Source: an uncultured bacterium
Lineage (GTDB): Bacteria; Patescibacteriota; Saccharimonadia; Saccharimonadales; Saccharimonadaceae
NCBI GenBank assembly: GCA_903900345.1
Contig: CAIUMO010000025.1
Location: 1-64,000 of the forward strand
Length of the DNA stretch: 64,000 bases
Reading direction: 5' to 3'
Numbering within the stretch: position 1 is the first letter of the stretch; the number at the start of each line of letters is the position of its first letter. The notes below the pieces were generated by a model that ran no database searches, was not told the DNA's origin, and saw only the letters and a program-made list of their open reading frames with translations. The translations under genes and the position numbers were made by a program. Shown piece after piece: positions 40,472 through 50,846 of the stretch.

Positions 40472-41821
40472 ATGACAGTACTGATTTTTCTTTTAATATC
40501 GTTCATATTAATAGTCGTTTGCGGATTATTTGTTGTAGCCGAATTTTCGCTGATTGCCGTCAATCGGACAACTGTCGATCATCTAGTCCTTAAGGGCGAC
40601 AAATCGGCAGCTGGTATCAAGCGGGCGCTTAGCAGCTTAAATCTACAATTATCGGGCGCTCAAGTTGGAATATCGCTGACTAGTTTAGCTATTGGTTTTT
40701 TGGCTGAGCCTTCCATTGCTAAGATAATTATTCTGCCACTTAGAAGCTTTGGTGTTTCAAATGATTTTGCCAGTGTTATTTCGATCGCAGCGGGCATTGC
40801 GATAGCGACTGCCATCACAATGATATTTGGTGAGCTGATACCAAAAAATTTAGCCATGATAAACCCGCTGTCGGCTGCCCGATTAATACAGCAACCGATC
40901 AGATTATTTAGCGCCATCATAAAATATCCAATCATTATTCTGAATAACAGCGCTAATTTTATATTGCGAAAGTTCGGTTTTAAACCGCTGGAAGATTTAG
41001 CCTCGGCTCGTTCGGCTGACGAGCTGCTGTCTTTGGTACGTCGTTCGGCCAAAAAAGGCACATTGCCCCAAGATATGGCCTTGATGCTAGAAAGATCACT
41101 CAGTTTTGGTGACATGACCGCCCTGGAGGTTATGACTCCAAGAGTTAGAATGCAAGCCGTGTCGGCTGACGAGTCAATTACTAAAGTGTTTAATATGGCT
41201 AAATCAACTGGGCTATCTCGTTTCCCAGTATTCGGTAAAAATCTTGATGACATAGTTGGCATCGTTCACATCAAACACGTCATTGGCATTTCAAGGCCTG
41301 ATCGAGAGAAAACTCTTGTCAGTCAAATTATGCGACCGCCGCTGTTAGTACCTTCCAATATTCAATTAGAAGCACTGCTTGAAGCGCTCCGTAAAGGTGG
41401 TCTACAAATGGCGATTGTCATCGATGAATTTGGTGGGACTGACGGTATAGTTACGATTGAAGATTTGTTCGAAGAGTTAGTTGGTGATGTTAGGGATGAA
41501 TATGATCGTACAAAAGTCATAGTTCGTAAATGTAACGATGGCAGCTGGACTTTTTCGGGGTTATTGCGACCAGATGAAATCAGTGAAGAAATTGGTGTTT
41601 TCTTGCCTGAAGAAGAAGACTCTGAGACAATCGCCGGCCTGATAATCGACTACCTGGAAAGAATGCCTCGAGTTGGTGACGTGATTCAGTCCAATGCCAT
41701 TAATCATAACGGTGATAATATCGTTGTTAAGCTGCGCGTCGAACGAATGGATAGTCATCGAGTTGATAGTGTACGTATGTATGTTGTGGCCTCAGATCAA
41801 ATAAATGAGGTTAAATCATGA
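40472..41821 (+). CDS. CNNM/CorC-family membrane protein with CBS domains (start refined to MTVLIF)
   Basis: DUF21-type TM domain, VMTPRVRMQAV, VIDEFGGTDGIVTIEDLFEELVGDVRDEYD. Confidence 0.92.
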   Translation: MTVLIFLLISFILIVVCGLFVVAEFSLIAVNRTTVDHLVLKGDKSAAGIKRALSSLNLQLSGAQVGISLTSLAIGFLAEPSIAKIIILPLRSFGVSNDFASVISIAAGIAIATAITMIFGELIPKNLAMINPLSAARLIQQPIRLFSAIIKYPIIILNNSANFILRKFGFKPLEDLASARSADELLSLVRRSAKKGTLPQDMALMLERSLSFGDMTALEVMTPRVRMQAVSADESITKVFNMAKSTGLSRFPVFGKNLDDIVGIVHIKHVIGISRPDREKTLVSQIMRPPLLVPSNIQLEALLEALRKGGLQMAIVIDEFGGTDGIVTIEDLFEELVGDVRDEYDRTKVIVRKCNDGSWTFSGLLRPDEISEEIGVFLPEEEDSETIAGLIIDYLERMPRVGDVIQSNAINHNGDNIVVKLRVERMDSHRVDSVRMYVVASDQINEVKS

Positions 41822-42855
41822 ATATTTGGTTAGCACTAGCCATTGCTTTGTTTATGTTGGCTGGCAACGCCTTCTTTGTTGGTGCTGAATTTGGTCTAAT
41901 ATCGGCTCGTCGCAGCAAGATTGAACTAGAAGCAGCTAAAGGCTCAATATCGGCTAAAATTGCCCTAAGCGCCATGGAGCAAGTCTCATTAATGTTAGCT
42001 GGTGCGCAACTTGGCGTTACTATCTGTTCACTTATCTTTGGTGCTGTCAGCGAACCTCTAATGGCTCATCTTTTGGAAAAGCCAATTTATAATTTAGGCC
42101 TTTCGGAAGCCCTAGTGATTCCAATGGCGCTATTTATAACTTTGATGGCTATGTCGTATTTGCATGTTGTGATCGGTGAGATGGTACCAAAGAATCTAGC
42201 TTTGGCGGCGCCCGTTAAAGTCGCCTTGTTCCTAATCCCGCCTTTGGTTGTATTTGTTAATATCTTTAAACCAATAATTATTGCCCTCAATTCTATTACG
42301 ATGTCTTTGTTAAAATCTGCTGGCTTCCAGCCCAAGCAAGAGTTAGCCAGCAGTTTTAGTCGTGATGAGGTGGCTGGTTTCATCAAAGAGTCACTTCACG
42401 AAGGTTTGTTGAGTCTCAAAGAAGGTCAATTATTATCTGGGTCACTTCGGTTTGATGATGCCGCCATTAGTTCGGTGATTATACCGCTCAGTACAGTTGT
42501 TTTTACGTCACATCAGCCAACTCCTAACGAGATAGAGAAATTGACTTCAACGACTGGCTTCTCGCGTTTTCCAGTCATAGGCAAATATGGTCAGATTAGG
42601 GGATATATTCACCTGAAAGACATATTGAGGATTCCGGATCATGAATACGATAAACCACTATCCGCCAACCTGTTTAGACCTCTTAGTAACGTCAAGAATA
42701 CGTCGACCCTCAAAGACGCCCTGGCTGCTATGCAAAGCTCAGGTTCGCATTTATCAAAGGTTACTGACGATAAAGGTGAGGTTATTGGCATAATTGCACT
42801 TGAGGATGTTCTAGAGGAATTAGTTGGTGAAATCCGCGACGACACTCGAAAATAG
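41818..42855 (+). CDS. CNNM/CorC-family membrane protein, paralog lacking the C-terminal CorC_HlyC domain
   Basis: NAFFVGAEFGLISARRSKIE, GIIALEDVLEELVGEIRDD; ATGA overlap with previous CDS. Confidence 0.9.
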   Translation: MNIWLALAIALFMLAGNAFFVGAEFGLISARRSKIELEAAKGSISAKIALSAMEQVSLMLAGAQLGVTICSLIFGAVSEPLMAHLLEKPIYNLGLSEALVIPMALFITLMAMSYLHVVIGEMVPKNLALAAPVKVALFLIPPLVVFVNIFKPIIIALNSITMSLLKSAGFQPKQELASSFSRDEVAGFIKESLHEGLLSLKEGQLLSGSLRFDDAAISSVIIPLSTVVFTSHQPTPNEIEKLTSTTGFSRFPVIGKYGQIRGYIHLKDILRIPDHEYDKPLSANLFRPLSNVKNTSTLKDALAAMQSSGSHLSKVTDDKGEVIGIIALEDVLEELVGEIRDDTRK

Positions 42856-42906
42856 GCTGACTGTATTTGACATACTTTTCATACATATATTATAATAGTA
42901 TTTAAT

Positions 42907-43146
42907 ATGCATGAAAAGAAGCTATACGGCACAACAACAGTCGGTACCAAAGGTCAGATAGTCATCCCAGCGACTGCTCGCGAAGAACTGGTTATTAATA
43001 CCGGTGATAGGTTATATGTTGTTGGTTCGTCTAGTAATGGGCTTATAATGCTTCTAAAAGAAGATAAATTAGAGCAATTTATCGAACATATGAGTTTGAA
43101 CGTTGAAGCTCTCAAGGCTTTTAAAAAGTCTAAAATTAGTAAATAA
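42907..43146 (+). CDS. AbrB/SpoVT/MazE-type DNA-binding protein
   Basis: TTVGTKGQIVIPATAREELVINTGDRLYVV. Confidence 0.88.
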   Translation: MHEKKLYGTTTVGTKGQIVIPATAREELVINTGDRLYVVGSSSNGLIMLLKEDKLEQFIEHMSLNVEALKAFKKSKISK

Positions 43147-43325
43147 AGTACTTGCGCTTTCACAACTATAGTTCTATAGTAGGAAACACGAGCGTTATAT
43201 ATAACGCATTTCTTGACGTTTATTGACTATGCTGATAGTATTGATACTACGTCTCGCGCCAAAACTATAATTATAAAGGTCGAAGCGCGTGAGGCTGTAC
43301 ACATAGTACAAGGAGTTAAAATCAC

Positions 43326-43418
43326 ATGCCAATAGCCATCGAATTTGTGTCGTCAAGACGCAAAAAGATAGCCGTGGATGTGGTGCCTGCCGAATGGCAA
43401 CTGTATATCGCACAGTAA
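43326..43418 (+). CDS. Candidate 30-aa small ORF, MPIAIEFVSSRRKKIAVDVVPAEWQLYIAQ
   Basis: AAGGAG SD at 43310-43315; missing from ORF track because short. Confidence 0.45.
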   Translation: MPIAIEFVSSRRKKIAVDVVPAEWQLYIAQ

Positions 43419-43471
43419 GAGTCGTTTGACTAAAAATCCACCCCGTCTTTATGACAGGGTACCAAAAACAA

Positions 43472-43500
43472 GAAAACACCCCAGGCACCGGGGTGTTTTC
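43472..43500. terminator. Bidirectional terminator hairpin
   Basis: GAAAACACCCC...GGGGTGTTTTC between convergent genes. Confidence 0.85.
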
Positions 43501-43518
43501 AATTTCTAGGAGTCTATT

Positions 43519-44247
43519 TTAATTAGGTAGGGCTATGCCAGCTTTTGTCAGCTCTTTGTTGATCTCGTCCTTTAACTCTTGGCTACTTTTTGTGTAATCG
43601 TTCCAGTTTTCACCACTTAACTTTGTACCATTTAGGAATAATGTTGGCGTAGCATCGACGCTTTGTTTGTAGCCCAGAGCCTTGTCAAAACTAATCTTGG
43701 CACTAATATCTTTATTAATAACACTATTGCCTTGACTGCTATCAGCACGGAATTTAGTCATATCTAGATTCAAAGTTTGAGCATATCCATCAAAAACCGA
43801 AATTAGTTTGTCGCCACTCAAATAAGTCCAGCTATTTTGGCCTTCATAAACTAAGTTATACATATCCCAATATTTACCTTGTAGGCCAGCCGCTTCAGCC
43901 GCAGTGGCCGCTATTGTGCCGTTAGGGTGACCTGATGCTGCGCCTAGTGTAAAGTTACGAAAAACATACTGAATCTGATCTTTATAGGCTTCAGTGACGG
44001 CCTTGATTACTGGATGTGCTGCAAAACAAGCTGAACATTGAAAGTCGCCATATTCGACCAGTGTAACTTTACTGTCTGATTTGCCAAAGACATGGTCGGC
44101 AATGTTACCGTTTTGGGTGCTGGCGACCTGAACTGCATTGACATTAATCTTGCTGACGTCAATTTTTGAGCTGCCCGAAAATATAATCAAAATAGCTAAG
44201 AAGCCAATGGTGACAACTGAAAATACGATCCATTTAATTTTATTCAA
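43519..44247 (-). CDS. DsbA-family thioredoxin-like exported protein
   Basis: N-term TM; VEYGDFQCSACFAAHPVIK (CxxC), TPTLFLNGTKL. Confidence 0.9.
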   Translation of the reverse strand: MNKIKWIVFSVVTIGFLAILIIFSGSSKIDVSKINVNAVQVASTQNGNIADHVFGKSDSKVTLVEYGDFQCSACFAAHPVIKAVTEAYKDQIQYVFRNFTLGAASGHPNGTIAATAAEAAGLQGKYWDMYNLVYEGQNSWTYLSGDKLISVFDGYAQTLNLDMTKFRADSSQGNSVINKDISAKISFDKALGYKQSVDATPTLFLNGTKLSGENWNDYTKSSQELKDEINKELTKAGIALPN

Positions 44248-44348
44248 AAGAAACTCCTATTCAATAATTACTATGTATTAATTGTAGCAAATAACAAGCC
44301 TGCCTGACAGTGGGCGAAGTTGGCCATCTGCGTTACAATAGCAATGTA

Positions 44349-45329
44349 ATGTTTACGTTTTATTTGATACTGACAGTTATTGTTTCGGTCTTAATGTTGC
44401 TAGTGGCGGCAATTCGGCCAGATCATAGCAAATTTAATATGTTTGAGTTGGAGCGTCGCGCCAAGTTAGGTGACAAAGATGCCAAAAAAGCTTGGGCGCG
44501 TGAGAAATTATTAAGTGATGTTGTTGCTATGCAGCACATCGTAATCGCCATACTGCAAGTTTTTGTTGTCTTTTTATCAGAGCAAACCTTTGGCCCGCTA
44601 GTCGGCGTTACGATAGCACTAGTTGTCGCATTTGGTTACGGTTCGATTGCGCGCCTTAGTCTTTCTAGGTATTTGGCCCAAAAGATCTACAATCACATCG
44701 AACCATCAATTCTTAGATTCGTGCGCAAAAATCCATTCCTATTTAAGATAATAAGAGGTGCGCCTAAAGGCGATGGCTATTATAATCTACGGATTGATTC
44801 GCGCGAAGAACTTCAGCATTTAATAGCTGAATCAGATAGCGCCCTGACCTCTGACGAAAAGAAGTTACTGGTTCATAGTTTATCCTTTAGTGACCGCCTG
44901 GTCGGCACGGTTATGACGTCACGTAGTATGATCGTTGGCATTGATAAATCCGAGTTTCTTGGCCCACTGATGCTAAACGATCTACATAAAGTCGGCCATA
45001 ACTTTTTGCCGGTTATGGATGGTGATCTGGACCATGTTGTCGGAATTTTGAATCTCAAAGGTTTACTGACGCTTGATAGCAAAAAATCAATGACAGCTGG
45101 TAAAGCCATGCAATCAAAAGTCTATTACGTTCGTGAAGACCAAACTTTGCATCACGCTTTGGTGGCGTTGTTACATACCCACCATCATTTACTTGTCGTG
45201 ATTAATGAATCTCGAGAGACCGTCGGTATCTTGACGCTGGAAGATATTATCGAGGCATTACTGGGGCGCGAGATTGTTGATGACTTTAACGATCACGATA
45301 GCTTGATAGCCGTATCGCAACATAAATAA
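44349..45329 (+). CDS. Divergent CNNM-like membrane protein with CBS pair (start refined to MFTFYL)
   Basis: N-term TM segments; VTSRSMIVGI-like MTSR, TVGILTLEDIIEALLGREIVDD. Confidence 0.78.
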   Translation: MFTFYLILTVIVSVLMLLVAAIRPDHSKFNMFELERRAKLGDKDAKKAWAREKLLSDVVAMQHIVIAILQVFVVFLSEQTFGPLVGVTIALVVAFGYGSIARLSLSRYLAQKIYNHIEPSILRFVRKNPFLFKIIRGAPKGDGYYNLRIDSREELQHLIAESDSALTSDEKKLLVHSLSFSDRLVGTVMTSRSMIVGIDKSEFLGPLMLNDLHKVGHNFLPVMDGDLDHVVGILNLKGLLTLDSKKSMTAGKAMQSKVYYVREDQTLHHALVALLHTHHHLLVVINESRETVGILTLEDIIEALLGREIVDDFNDHDSLIAVSQHK

Positions 45330-45388
45330 TGTAGTTTTATAGGTGTTATAGTGGTAAAATATAGCCAAGAAGAACAAGGAATCAAATC

Positions 45389-46705
45389 ATGACGCGAACA
45401 CTAACACGAGAACTAGCAACAAAAGTTGGCGAAACCGTCACCATTAGCGGCTGGTTGCATAAAAAACGACTACTCGGCGGCCTTAATTTTATTACTTTGC
45501 GTGACCGCGGCGGGGTTGCTCAGACACTGATTGACAACAAAGAAGAACTTGAAAAGCTACGCGGACTACAAATCGGCACTGTCTTGACCCTGACTGGCCA
45601 GGTAGTAGCCGATGACCGTGCTCCAGGTGGAGCCGAATTACACTATGTCAAAGTCACGGTTGATGTGCCAGTGACAGATGAACCGCCAATTGAAGTTGAT
45701 AAGCCAATATCGCATAAATCAGAGCACCTAGATACGCTATTTGAAAACCGCGTTCTGAATATTCGTAACCTGCAAGAGCAGAAAATATTCAAAATTAGAG
45801 CCGATCTAACTTACTATATTCGTGATTTTTTACGCAGTCGTGAATTCGTTGAGATTGATACGCCAAAATTATTAGCCGAAGCTACCGAAGGTGGTTCTGA
45901 AGTCTTTACATTGGATTATTTTGGTAAAATCGCAACTTTAGCACAAAGCCCTCAGCTGTTTAAGCAAATTATGGTTGGTGCTTTTGAACGTGTTTACGAA
46001 ATCGGTCATTCCTACCGAGCCGAACCAAGCGCTACCACTCGTCATTTAACCGAACTAACGATGCTTGATATCGAGATGGGCTTTGTTGAAGGCCACGATG
46101 AAGTGCTAGATATGGTTGGCGACATGACGCAAACTGTTTTGAAACGTGTTTATCAGGAGCATGCTGACGATTTGCGAACATTCAACGCTCTTGAGCTAAA
46201 ACTTCCCGAAGATGGCAAGGTGCCACGATTTACAATCGCCCAAATTCATGACATGTACACCAAAGCTACCAAGACTGATACGACTCGGGAAAAAGATTTA
46301 ATCCCTGACGAAGAGCGTTGGATTAGCAATTACGCTCGTAAACAACTTGGTACAGATTTAGTTTATGCAATTCGCTTTCCAATTGAAGCCGCCAAGTTTT
46401 ATCACAGAGTCGACGTACAGGACGGAACTGTGCTTTGGGGTGACCTATTGATGCGTGGTCTTGAAATTGCGACTGTGCCACTACGTGAAAATAACTATGA
46501 CAAGATGATCGAACAGATGAAAAAGGCCGGACTTGATGTTGAGCACGAAGGTTTCAAATATTACTTGCAAGCTTTTAAATACGGCCTGCCTCAACATGGT
46601 GGCTGTGGTTTTGGTGTTGACCGACTGGTCCAAAAAACTATTGGTCTAGCCAATGTCAAAGAAGCTTGTTTGTTCCCACGCGATATAAACAGGCTGACAC
46701 CATAG
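45389..46705 (+). CDS. aspS: Aspartyl-tRNA synthetase (archaeal/non-discriminating size class)
   Basis: VTISGWLHKKRLLGGLNFITLRDRGG, EGGSEVFTLDYFGKIATLAQSPQLFKQ, GCGFGVDRLVQ. Confidence 0.92.
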   Translation: MTRTLTRELATKVGETVTISGWLHKKRLLGGLNFITLRDRGGVAQTLIDNKEELEKLRGLQIGTVLTLTGQVVADDRAPGGAELHYVKVTVDVPVTDEPPIEVDKPISHKSEHLDTLFENRVLNIRNLQEQKIFKIRADLTYYIRDFLRSREFVEIDTPKLLAEATEGGSEVFTLDYFGKIATLAQSPQLFKQIMVGAFERVYEIGHSYRAEPSATTRHLTELTMLDIEMGFVEGHDEVLDMVGDMTQTVLKRVYQEHADDLRTFNALELKLPEDGKVPRFTIAQIHDMYTKATKTDTTREKDLIPDEERWISNYARKQLGTDLVYAIRFPIEAAKFYHRVDVQDGTVLWGDLLMRGLEIATVPLRENNYDKMIEQMKKAGLDVEHEGFKYYLQAFKYGLPQHGGCGFGVDRLVQKTIGLANVKEACLFPRDINRLTP

Positions 46706-46707
46706 CT

Positions 46708-47181
46708 ATGACTGAAATCGCTACTTTGGGCAATGTAGTAAATCCGTCAGAGATTGTTGTTGTTAATAAACAGCGGCATTTCTTGGCTGCCTTCTTCTTA
46801 AGCTTTATATGGGGAGTCTTCGGAATCGATCGATTCTATCTTGGTAAAATTTGGACTGGCATTTTGAAACTCTTAACTTTTGGTGGTTTTGGTCTTTGGG
46901 CGATAATCGATCTGTCGTCTATTATGTCTGGTAACATGCGCGATAAACAGGGGAACGAAATGTTAGAAGCTGCTCGCTACAAGAAATTTGCAAGTCGAAC
47001 GGTCACTATTTTTGCCTTGGTCGTCAGCGCTACGATTATAATAGTCGTTGGACTTTCGATATATGCTGTCATGCAATTTTTGCAGAATGGCGGAATCGAC
47101 AATATTCAAAAGCTTATTCCTAGCGGTAGCCAAACAACAGATGTTAACCAAATACTAAATTCATTAAATCAGTCACTTTAA
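46708..47181 (+). CDS. TM2-domain protein (start refined to MTEIATL)
   Basis: FFLSFIWGVFGIDRFYLGKIWTGILKLLTFGGFGLWAIIDL. Confidence 0.85.
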   Translation: MTEIATLGNVVNPSEIVVVNKQRHFLAAFFLSFIWGVFGIDRFYLGKIWTGILKLLTFGGFGLWAIIDLSSIMSGNMRDKQGNEMLEAARYKKFASRTVTIFALVVSATIIIVVGLSIYAVMQFLQNGGIDNIQKLIPSGSQTTDVNQILNSLNQSL

Positions 47182-47221
47182 TTGACCAAATAGCTATCGG
47201 CATTAGATAATAGGAAACAGT

Positions 47222-47773
47222 ATGCGAATTACGAATAAATTATTAATTTTTGGCTTTGTGACTGTGGCTTTAATAAGCGGCTTAGCCTTTTTGCCGGTTT
47301 TTGCTCAAAATACAGCGATGACAGACCAACAGGTTCAATTAATTCGTGATAACTGCGTTTCAACCAAGAATACCTTGAATCAGCTCCATTCAAGCGATGC
47401 GCTGTTACGTGTTAACAGGGGACAGATTTATGAATCGATGTCGACCAAGCTAATGGAAAAGTTTAATAGTCGAGTTTCTAGCAACGGCCTTAGCAATTCT
47501 AATTTAGTCTTGGTGGCCAATAACTACAGTACGGCACTTGATACTTTTAGGGCTGACTATATCATCTACGAGAAGCAATTAACGTTGTCCATGAATATCG
47601 ATTGTTCAAAGCAGCCGATCGTTTTTTATGATGCCGTTGCTTTGGCTCGCAATGAACGCAGCCAGGTTCACGCCGACGTCTTGAAGTTGAATCAGTTGAT
47701 TGATCAATATCAGGCTTCTGTCAGCCAATTTGGACAAGATTATCAGACTGCTATGCAGGGAGTAAAACAATAA
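47222..47773 (+). CDS. Exported hypothetical protein
   Basis: Signal-like N-terminus, coiled remainder. Confidence 0.65.
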   Translation: MRITNKLLIFGFVTVALISGLAFLPVFAQNTAMTDQQVQLIRDNCVSTKNTLNQLHSSDALLRVNRGQIYESMSTKLMEKFNSRVSSNGLSNSNLVLVANNYSTALDTFRADYIIYEKQLTLSMNIDCSKQPIVFYDAVALARNERSQVHADVLKLNQLIDQYQASVSQFGQDYQTAMQGVKQ

Positions 47774-48102
47774 TGGAAGAACACGAGCATCGTTTTTCTT
47801 TGATGATCATTCTTTCAATTATATTGGCATTTATATTGACGTTCGTCAGTATGGCTTTATATAACAGCAGTGGAGCAGCTCAACTTGACCTAAGTCGACC
47901 TGGTTATAAAGACGTAAGGTCTCAGGTTGTGAATGATGATAATTTCCAAGATTATTCAAGTTCAGGATCAATTAATCAAGCTGCGATTAATGAATTTGTA
48001 TCAATGTATCATCAACAGGCTGTTAAAACTGAATCAGTTGATGCCTTTGGCGGTGACCCACTCAGCACCGATGCTTTGGGTCTGGTTCCAACGTCTAATT
48101 AA
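47773..48102 (+). CDS. Single-TM hypothetical protein, coupled to upstream CDS
   Basis: TAATGG start/stop overlap; N-term TM. Confidence 0.65.
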   Translation: MEEHEHRFSLMIILSIILAFILTFVSMALYNSSGAAQLDLSRPGYKDVRSQVVNDDNFQDYSSSGSINQAAINEFVSMYHQQAVKTESVDAFGGDPLSTDALGLVPTSN

Positions 48103-49355
48103 TTCTTTGCTAGTTGTTCGCGCAGCCAACTGTCAATCTTGCCAGCGCCCATACATAGTACTAATTTACCTTGGCTGCGGTGTCTTTGGACGTCATTCCA
48201 CAGCTCGTCATTAAAGTCGACAATGTGGACATTTGACCGATTGGTGATGTTTTGAATTAATTCTTCTGGTTTTAGAATCGGTAATTTAGGGTCTTCGCGC
48301 GATAAATAAGTTGGCAGCCAATAAACCTCTTCGGCTAGTTCGAATTGATCGGTGTATTGATCACGAATCTCATGTTGCCTAATGTTCTGATGTGGCTGAT
48401 AAACAAGTACAACGTGGTCCGATATTTCGCGTGCCAGCTGCAAAGTGGCTGCGATTTCAACTGGATGATGACCATAGTCGCTGTACAAATTATCAGCTAG
48501 CTTTTCGTTTCTTCTGTCGGTTCCAGGAAAACCCGTTAGAATATCATCGGTATTTTGAATCAAGCCTAATAATCGGAGTGCAGTTTGGACAATTGTCGCA
48601 TTACGGCGATTATGTAGACCAGCGATCTTCTGAAGTTTAGGATTAATGTCTAATGGGCTTAGCAGGCTAGTATGAGGCAAGTTATCAAATAACTCTTCGT
48701 GTTGATCGTCCCAGGCGACGACGTGATCGCTTTGAGAGGCGAATTGACGAAAGGCATCCAAATAGCTTTTTTCGGTAGGGTAGGTATCAGGATGGTCGTA
48801 GTCGACTGCAGTGATGAGCGATAAATAAGGTTGAAAGTGCAAGAAGTTGCGATCGAACTCGTCGCATTCATATACAAAATATTTACTATCGGTATCAAAT
48901 TTGCCGCTCGGCCCATAATTAATAGTTGTACCAATAGAATAACTAATCGGAACACCCAGCTGCTTTAGCGCCCATACCAACATGCCAGTCGTAGTCGTTT
49001 TGCCGTGAGTGCCAGCTACTGCGATTAGTTTGAGACCCTTGTCATTAATGATATACGCCAATAATTCATCGCGCTTGGCGGTATGAATTCCCAATTTGCG
49101 AGCTAGTGATAATTCTGGATGATTATCAGGCAAAGCCGAAGTGTAAATGAACCAGTCGATCGGTTGGTCCTGGTGACAGGCTTGCAAGAAGGAACCATCT
49201 TGGCCAATATTGACTGCTATGCCTTTTTGTCTAAGTTCACTTGTCATGAGCGATTCTTCTAAGTCAGATCCGACAACATTGTAACCGGCGTCATTAGCAA
49301 TCTCAGCTAGCGGACCAATACCTACGCCACCTATTCCAGAAAAATATATGTTCAT
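48099..49355 (-). CDS. Mur ligase, MurC/Mpl-like
   Basis: MNIYFSGIGGVGIGPLAEIA, VAGTHGKTTTTGML, FGHHP-like DYGHHPVEIAATLQ. Confidence 0.9.
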   Translation of the reverse strand: MNIYFSGIGGVGIGPLAEIANDAGYNVVGSDLEESLMTSELRQKGIAVNIGQDGSFLQACHQDQPIDWFIYTSALPDNHPELSLARKLGIHTAKRDELLAYIINDKGLKLIAVAGTHGKTTTTGMLVWALKQLGVPISYSIGTTINYGPSGKFDTDSKYFVYECDEFDRNFLHFQPYLSLITAVDYDHPDTYPTEKSYLDAFRQFASQSDHVVAWDDQHEELFDNLPHTSLLSPLDINPKLQKIAGLHNRRNATIVQTALRLLGLIQNTDDILTGFPGTDRRNEKLADNLYSDYGHHPVEIAATLQLAREISDHVVLVYQPHQNIRQHEIRDQYTDQFELAEEVYWLPTYLSREDPKLPILKPEELIQNITNRSNVHIVDFNDELWNDVQRHRSQGKLVLCMGAGKIDSWLREQLAKN

Positions 49356-49418
49356 TTTATTTAGTATAACATCTCGATGTGGCTCTTAATAACCCTTGTG
49401 GTATACTGGTTTTAGAAG

Positions 49419-50069
49419 TTGAGGTGGGGTTCGTCGGTGGTTGATAAAAGGCAAGTCAAAAGGGATATCAAACAATTACAGCGCGTTAAAACGTGGCAAT
49501 TGTTTATATTGCTGATACTTATGGTCTTTGTGACTGCGACTTTTTTACGGCTAAATAATATCGGTATGGTTGAGCGCCGAACGGCCGTAGTTGACGCTGA
49601 TAATTCCAATAATACTTCAAAAATCCAAGACACGTTGTTTGAATTACAGCGCTACGTAACTGCCCATATGAACACCGACATGGGTAAGGGGATTTATCTG
49701 GAAGCAACCTACAAACGTGACGTTCAGACGGCCTATGACAAGGCTTCAAATGACAACAACCCGAACGGTAATATTTATAAAAAAGCACAAGAAGTTTGCG
49801 CCCCAAGGTTCACCGGTTATTCTAATGCTTATTTACAATGCACCATCGGTGAGCTGAACAAATATCCGGCCAGCGATAACCTAATTAGTTCGATTAATTT
49901 ACCTCAACCTAATAGCTATCTTCATGCCTTCATTTCGCCACTTTGGTCACCTGATTTTGCTGGTTGGTCGGTCCTAATCTGTATAGCAATTTTAACAATG
50001 ATAGTAGCCAGATTGACAAGTGTTGCTGTCCTTAAACTACTCCTTCGCCACCACTATAAAAGTATTTAA
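49419..50069 (+). CDS. Hypothetical protein with N- and C-terminal TM segments
   Basis: Intact ORF; two hydrophobic segments. Confidence 0.65.
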   Translation: MRWGSSVVDKRQVKRDIKQLQRVKTWQLFILLILMVFVTATFLRLNNIGMVERRTAVVDADNSNNTSKIQDTLFELQRYVTAHMNTDMGKGIYLEATYKRDVQTAYDKASNDNNPNGNIYKKAQEVCAPRFTGYSNAYLQCTIGELNKYPASDNLISSINLPQPNSYLHAFISPLWSPDFAGWSVLICIAILTMIVARLTSVAVLKLLLRHHYKSI

Positions 50070-50139
50070 CCGTTGACACCAAGCGCGCCACAATGTACGC
50101 TAGCTTTCGTATAGTACTAACAGGAGGGATAAGGATATT

Positions 50140-50346
50140 ATGGCTTACAAGCACACAAACTCAAAAGGTATTACTTATTATTTGCACAGCACCGAAGTAA
50201 CACTTCGTGGTGGCAAATTACAAACTATCTACTTTTTCGCTAAAGTAGCAAAGAATGCAAAAGGTCAACCAGTTGATCTTCCAGCAGACCGAATTGTCAA
50301 AGAAAACCCACGCAACGGTTTCTTGACTGTCTCAAAGAAAAAATAG
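50140..50346 (+). CDS. Small conserved-looking hypothetical protein, 68 aa
   Basis: GGAGGG SD, followed by strong terminator. Confidence 0.7.
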   Translation: MAYKHTNSKGITYYLHSTEVTLRGGKLQTIYFFAKVAKNAKGQPVDLPADRIVKENPRNGFLTVSKKK

Positions 50347-50408
50347 TCCGATTTCGGACTTGCACCATAAGCGAGTTTGGTTGTATAGTTAAATCAAACA
50401 AACAGGTG

Positions 50409-50439
50409 CCAAAAATGCCTCCAATCGGAGGCATTTTTG
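50409..50439 (+). terminator. Rho-independent terminator
   Basis: AAAAATGCCTCC-AATC-GGAGGCATTTTTG. Confidence 0.88.
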
Positions 50440-50482
50440 TTTGGTTTGATTTCTTGTGAGGTTAGACTTACAATTATGCCAA

Positions 50483-50785
50483 ATGGAAGCCATACATAAA
50501 CAGACAATACAGACAGGCCAATGTGCATTTTGTGGCCAATCTGCAGCGGACTATAATTTGGAATTAAATCAAAACACTGGTGCGATTATTGTACGCTACC
50601 GCAAGTGCTATAAGGGAAAAATGTGTCGAGCATGTGCGAAAAAGACTTTTGCAAAAACTCAAGTGCACAATTTGTTCCTTGGGTGGTGGGGTACTATTAG
50701 CTTTTTTGTCACCCCGTTTTATTTGTTAGCAAACACAATATCCTACATTTCTTTTCTGTTTGTGGCGAACAAAGAAGATCTTTAG
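50483..50785 (+). CDS. Cysteine-rich (zinc-ribbon-like) small membrane protein
   Basis: CAFCGQ and CRAC motifs, C-terminal hydrophobic region. Confidence 0.55.
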   Translation: MEAIHKQTIQTGQCAFCGQSAADYNLELNQNTGAIIVRYRKCYKGKMCRACAKKTFAKTQVHNLFLGWWGTISFFVTPFYLLANTISYISFLFVANKEDL

Positions 50786-50846
50786 AGCGCGCCAACATTT
50801 GGTAGACAAAACAAAATAGCGACCAAAGTCGCTAATTTATCAACTG

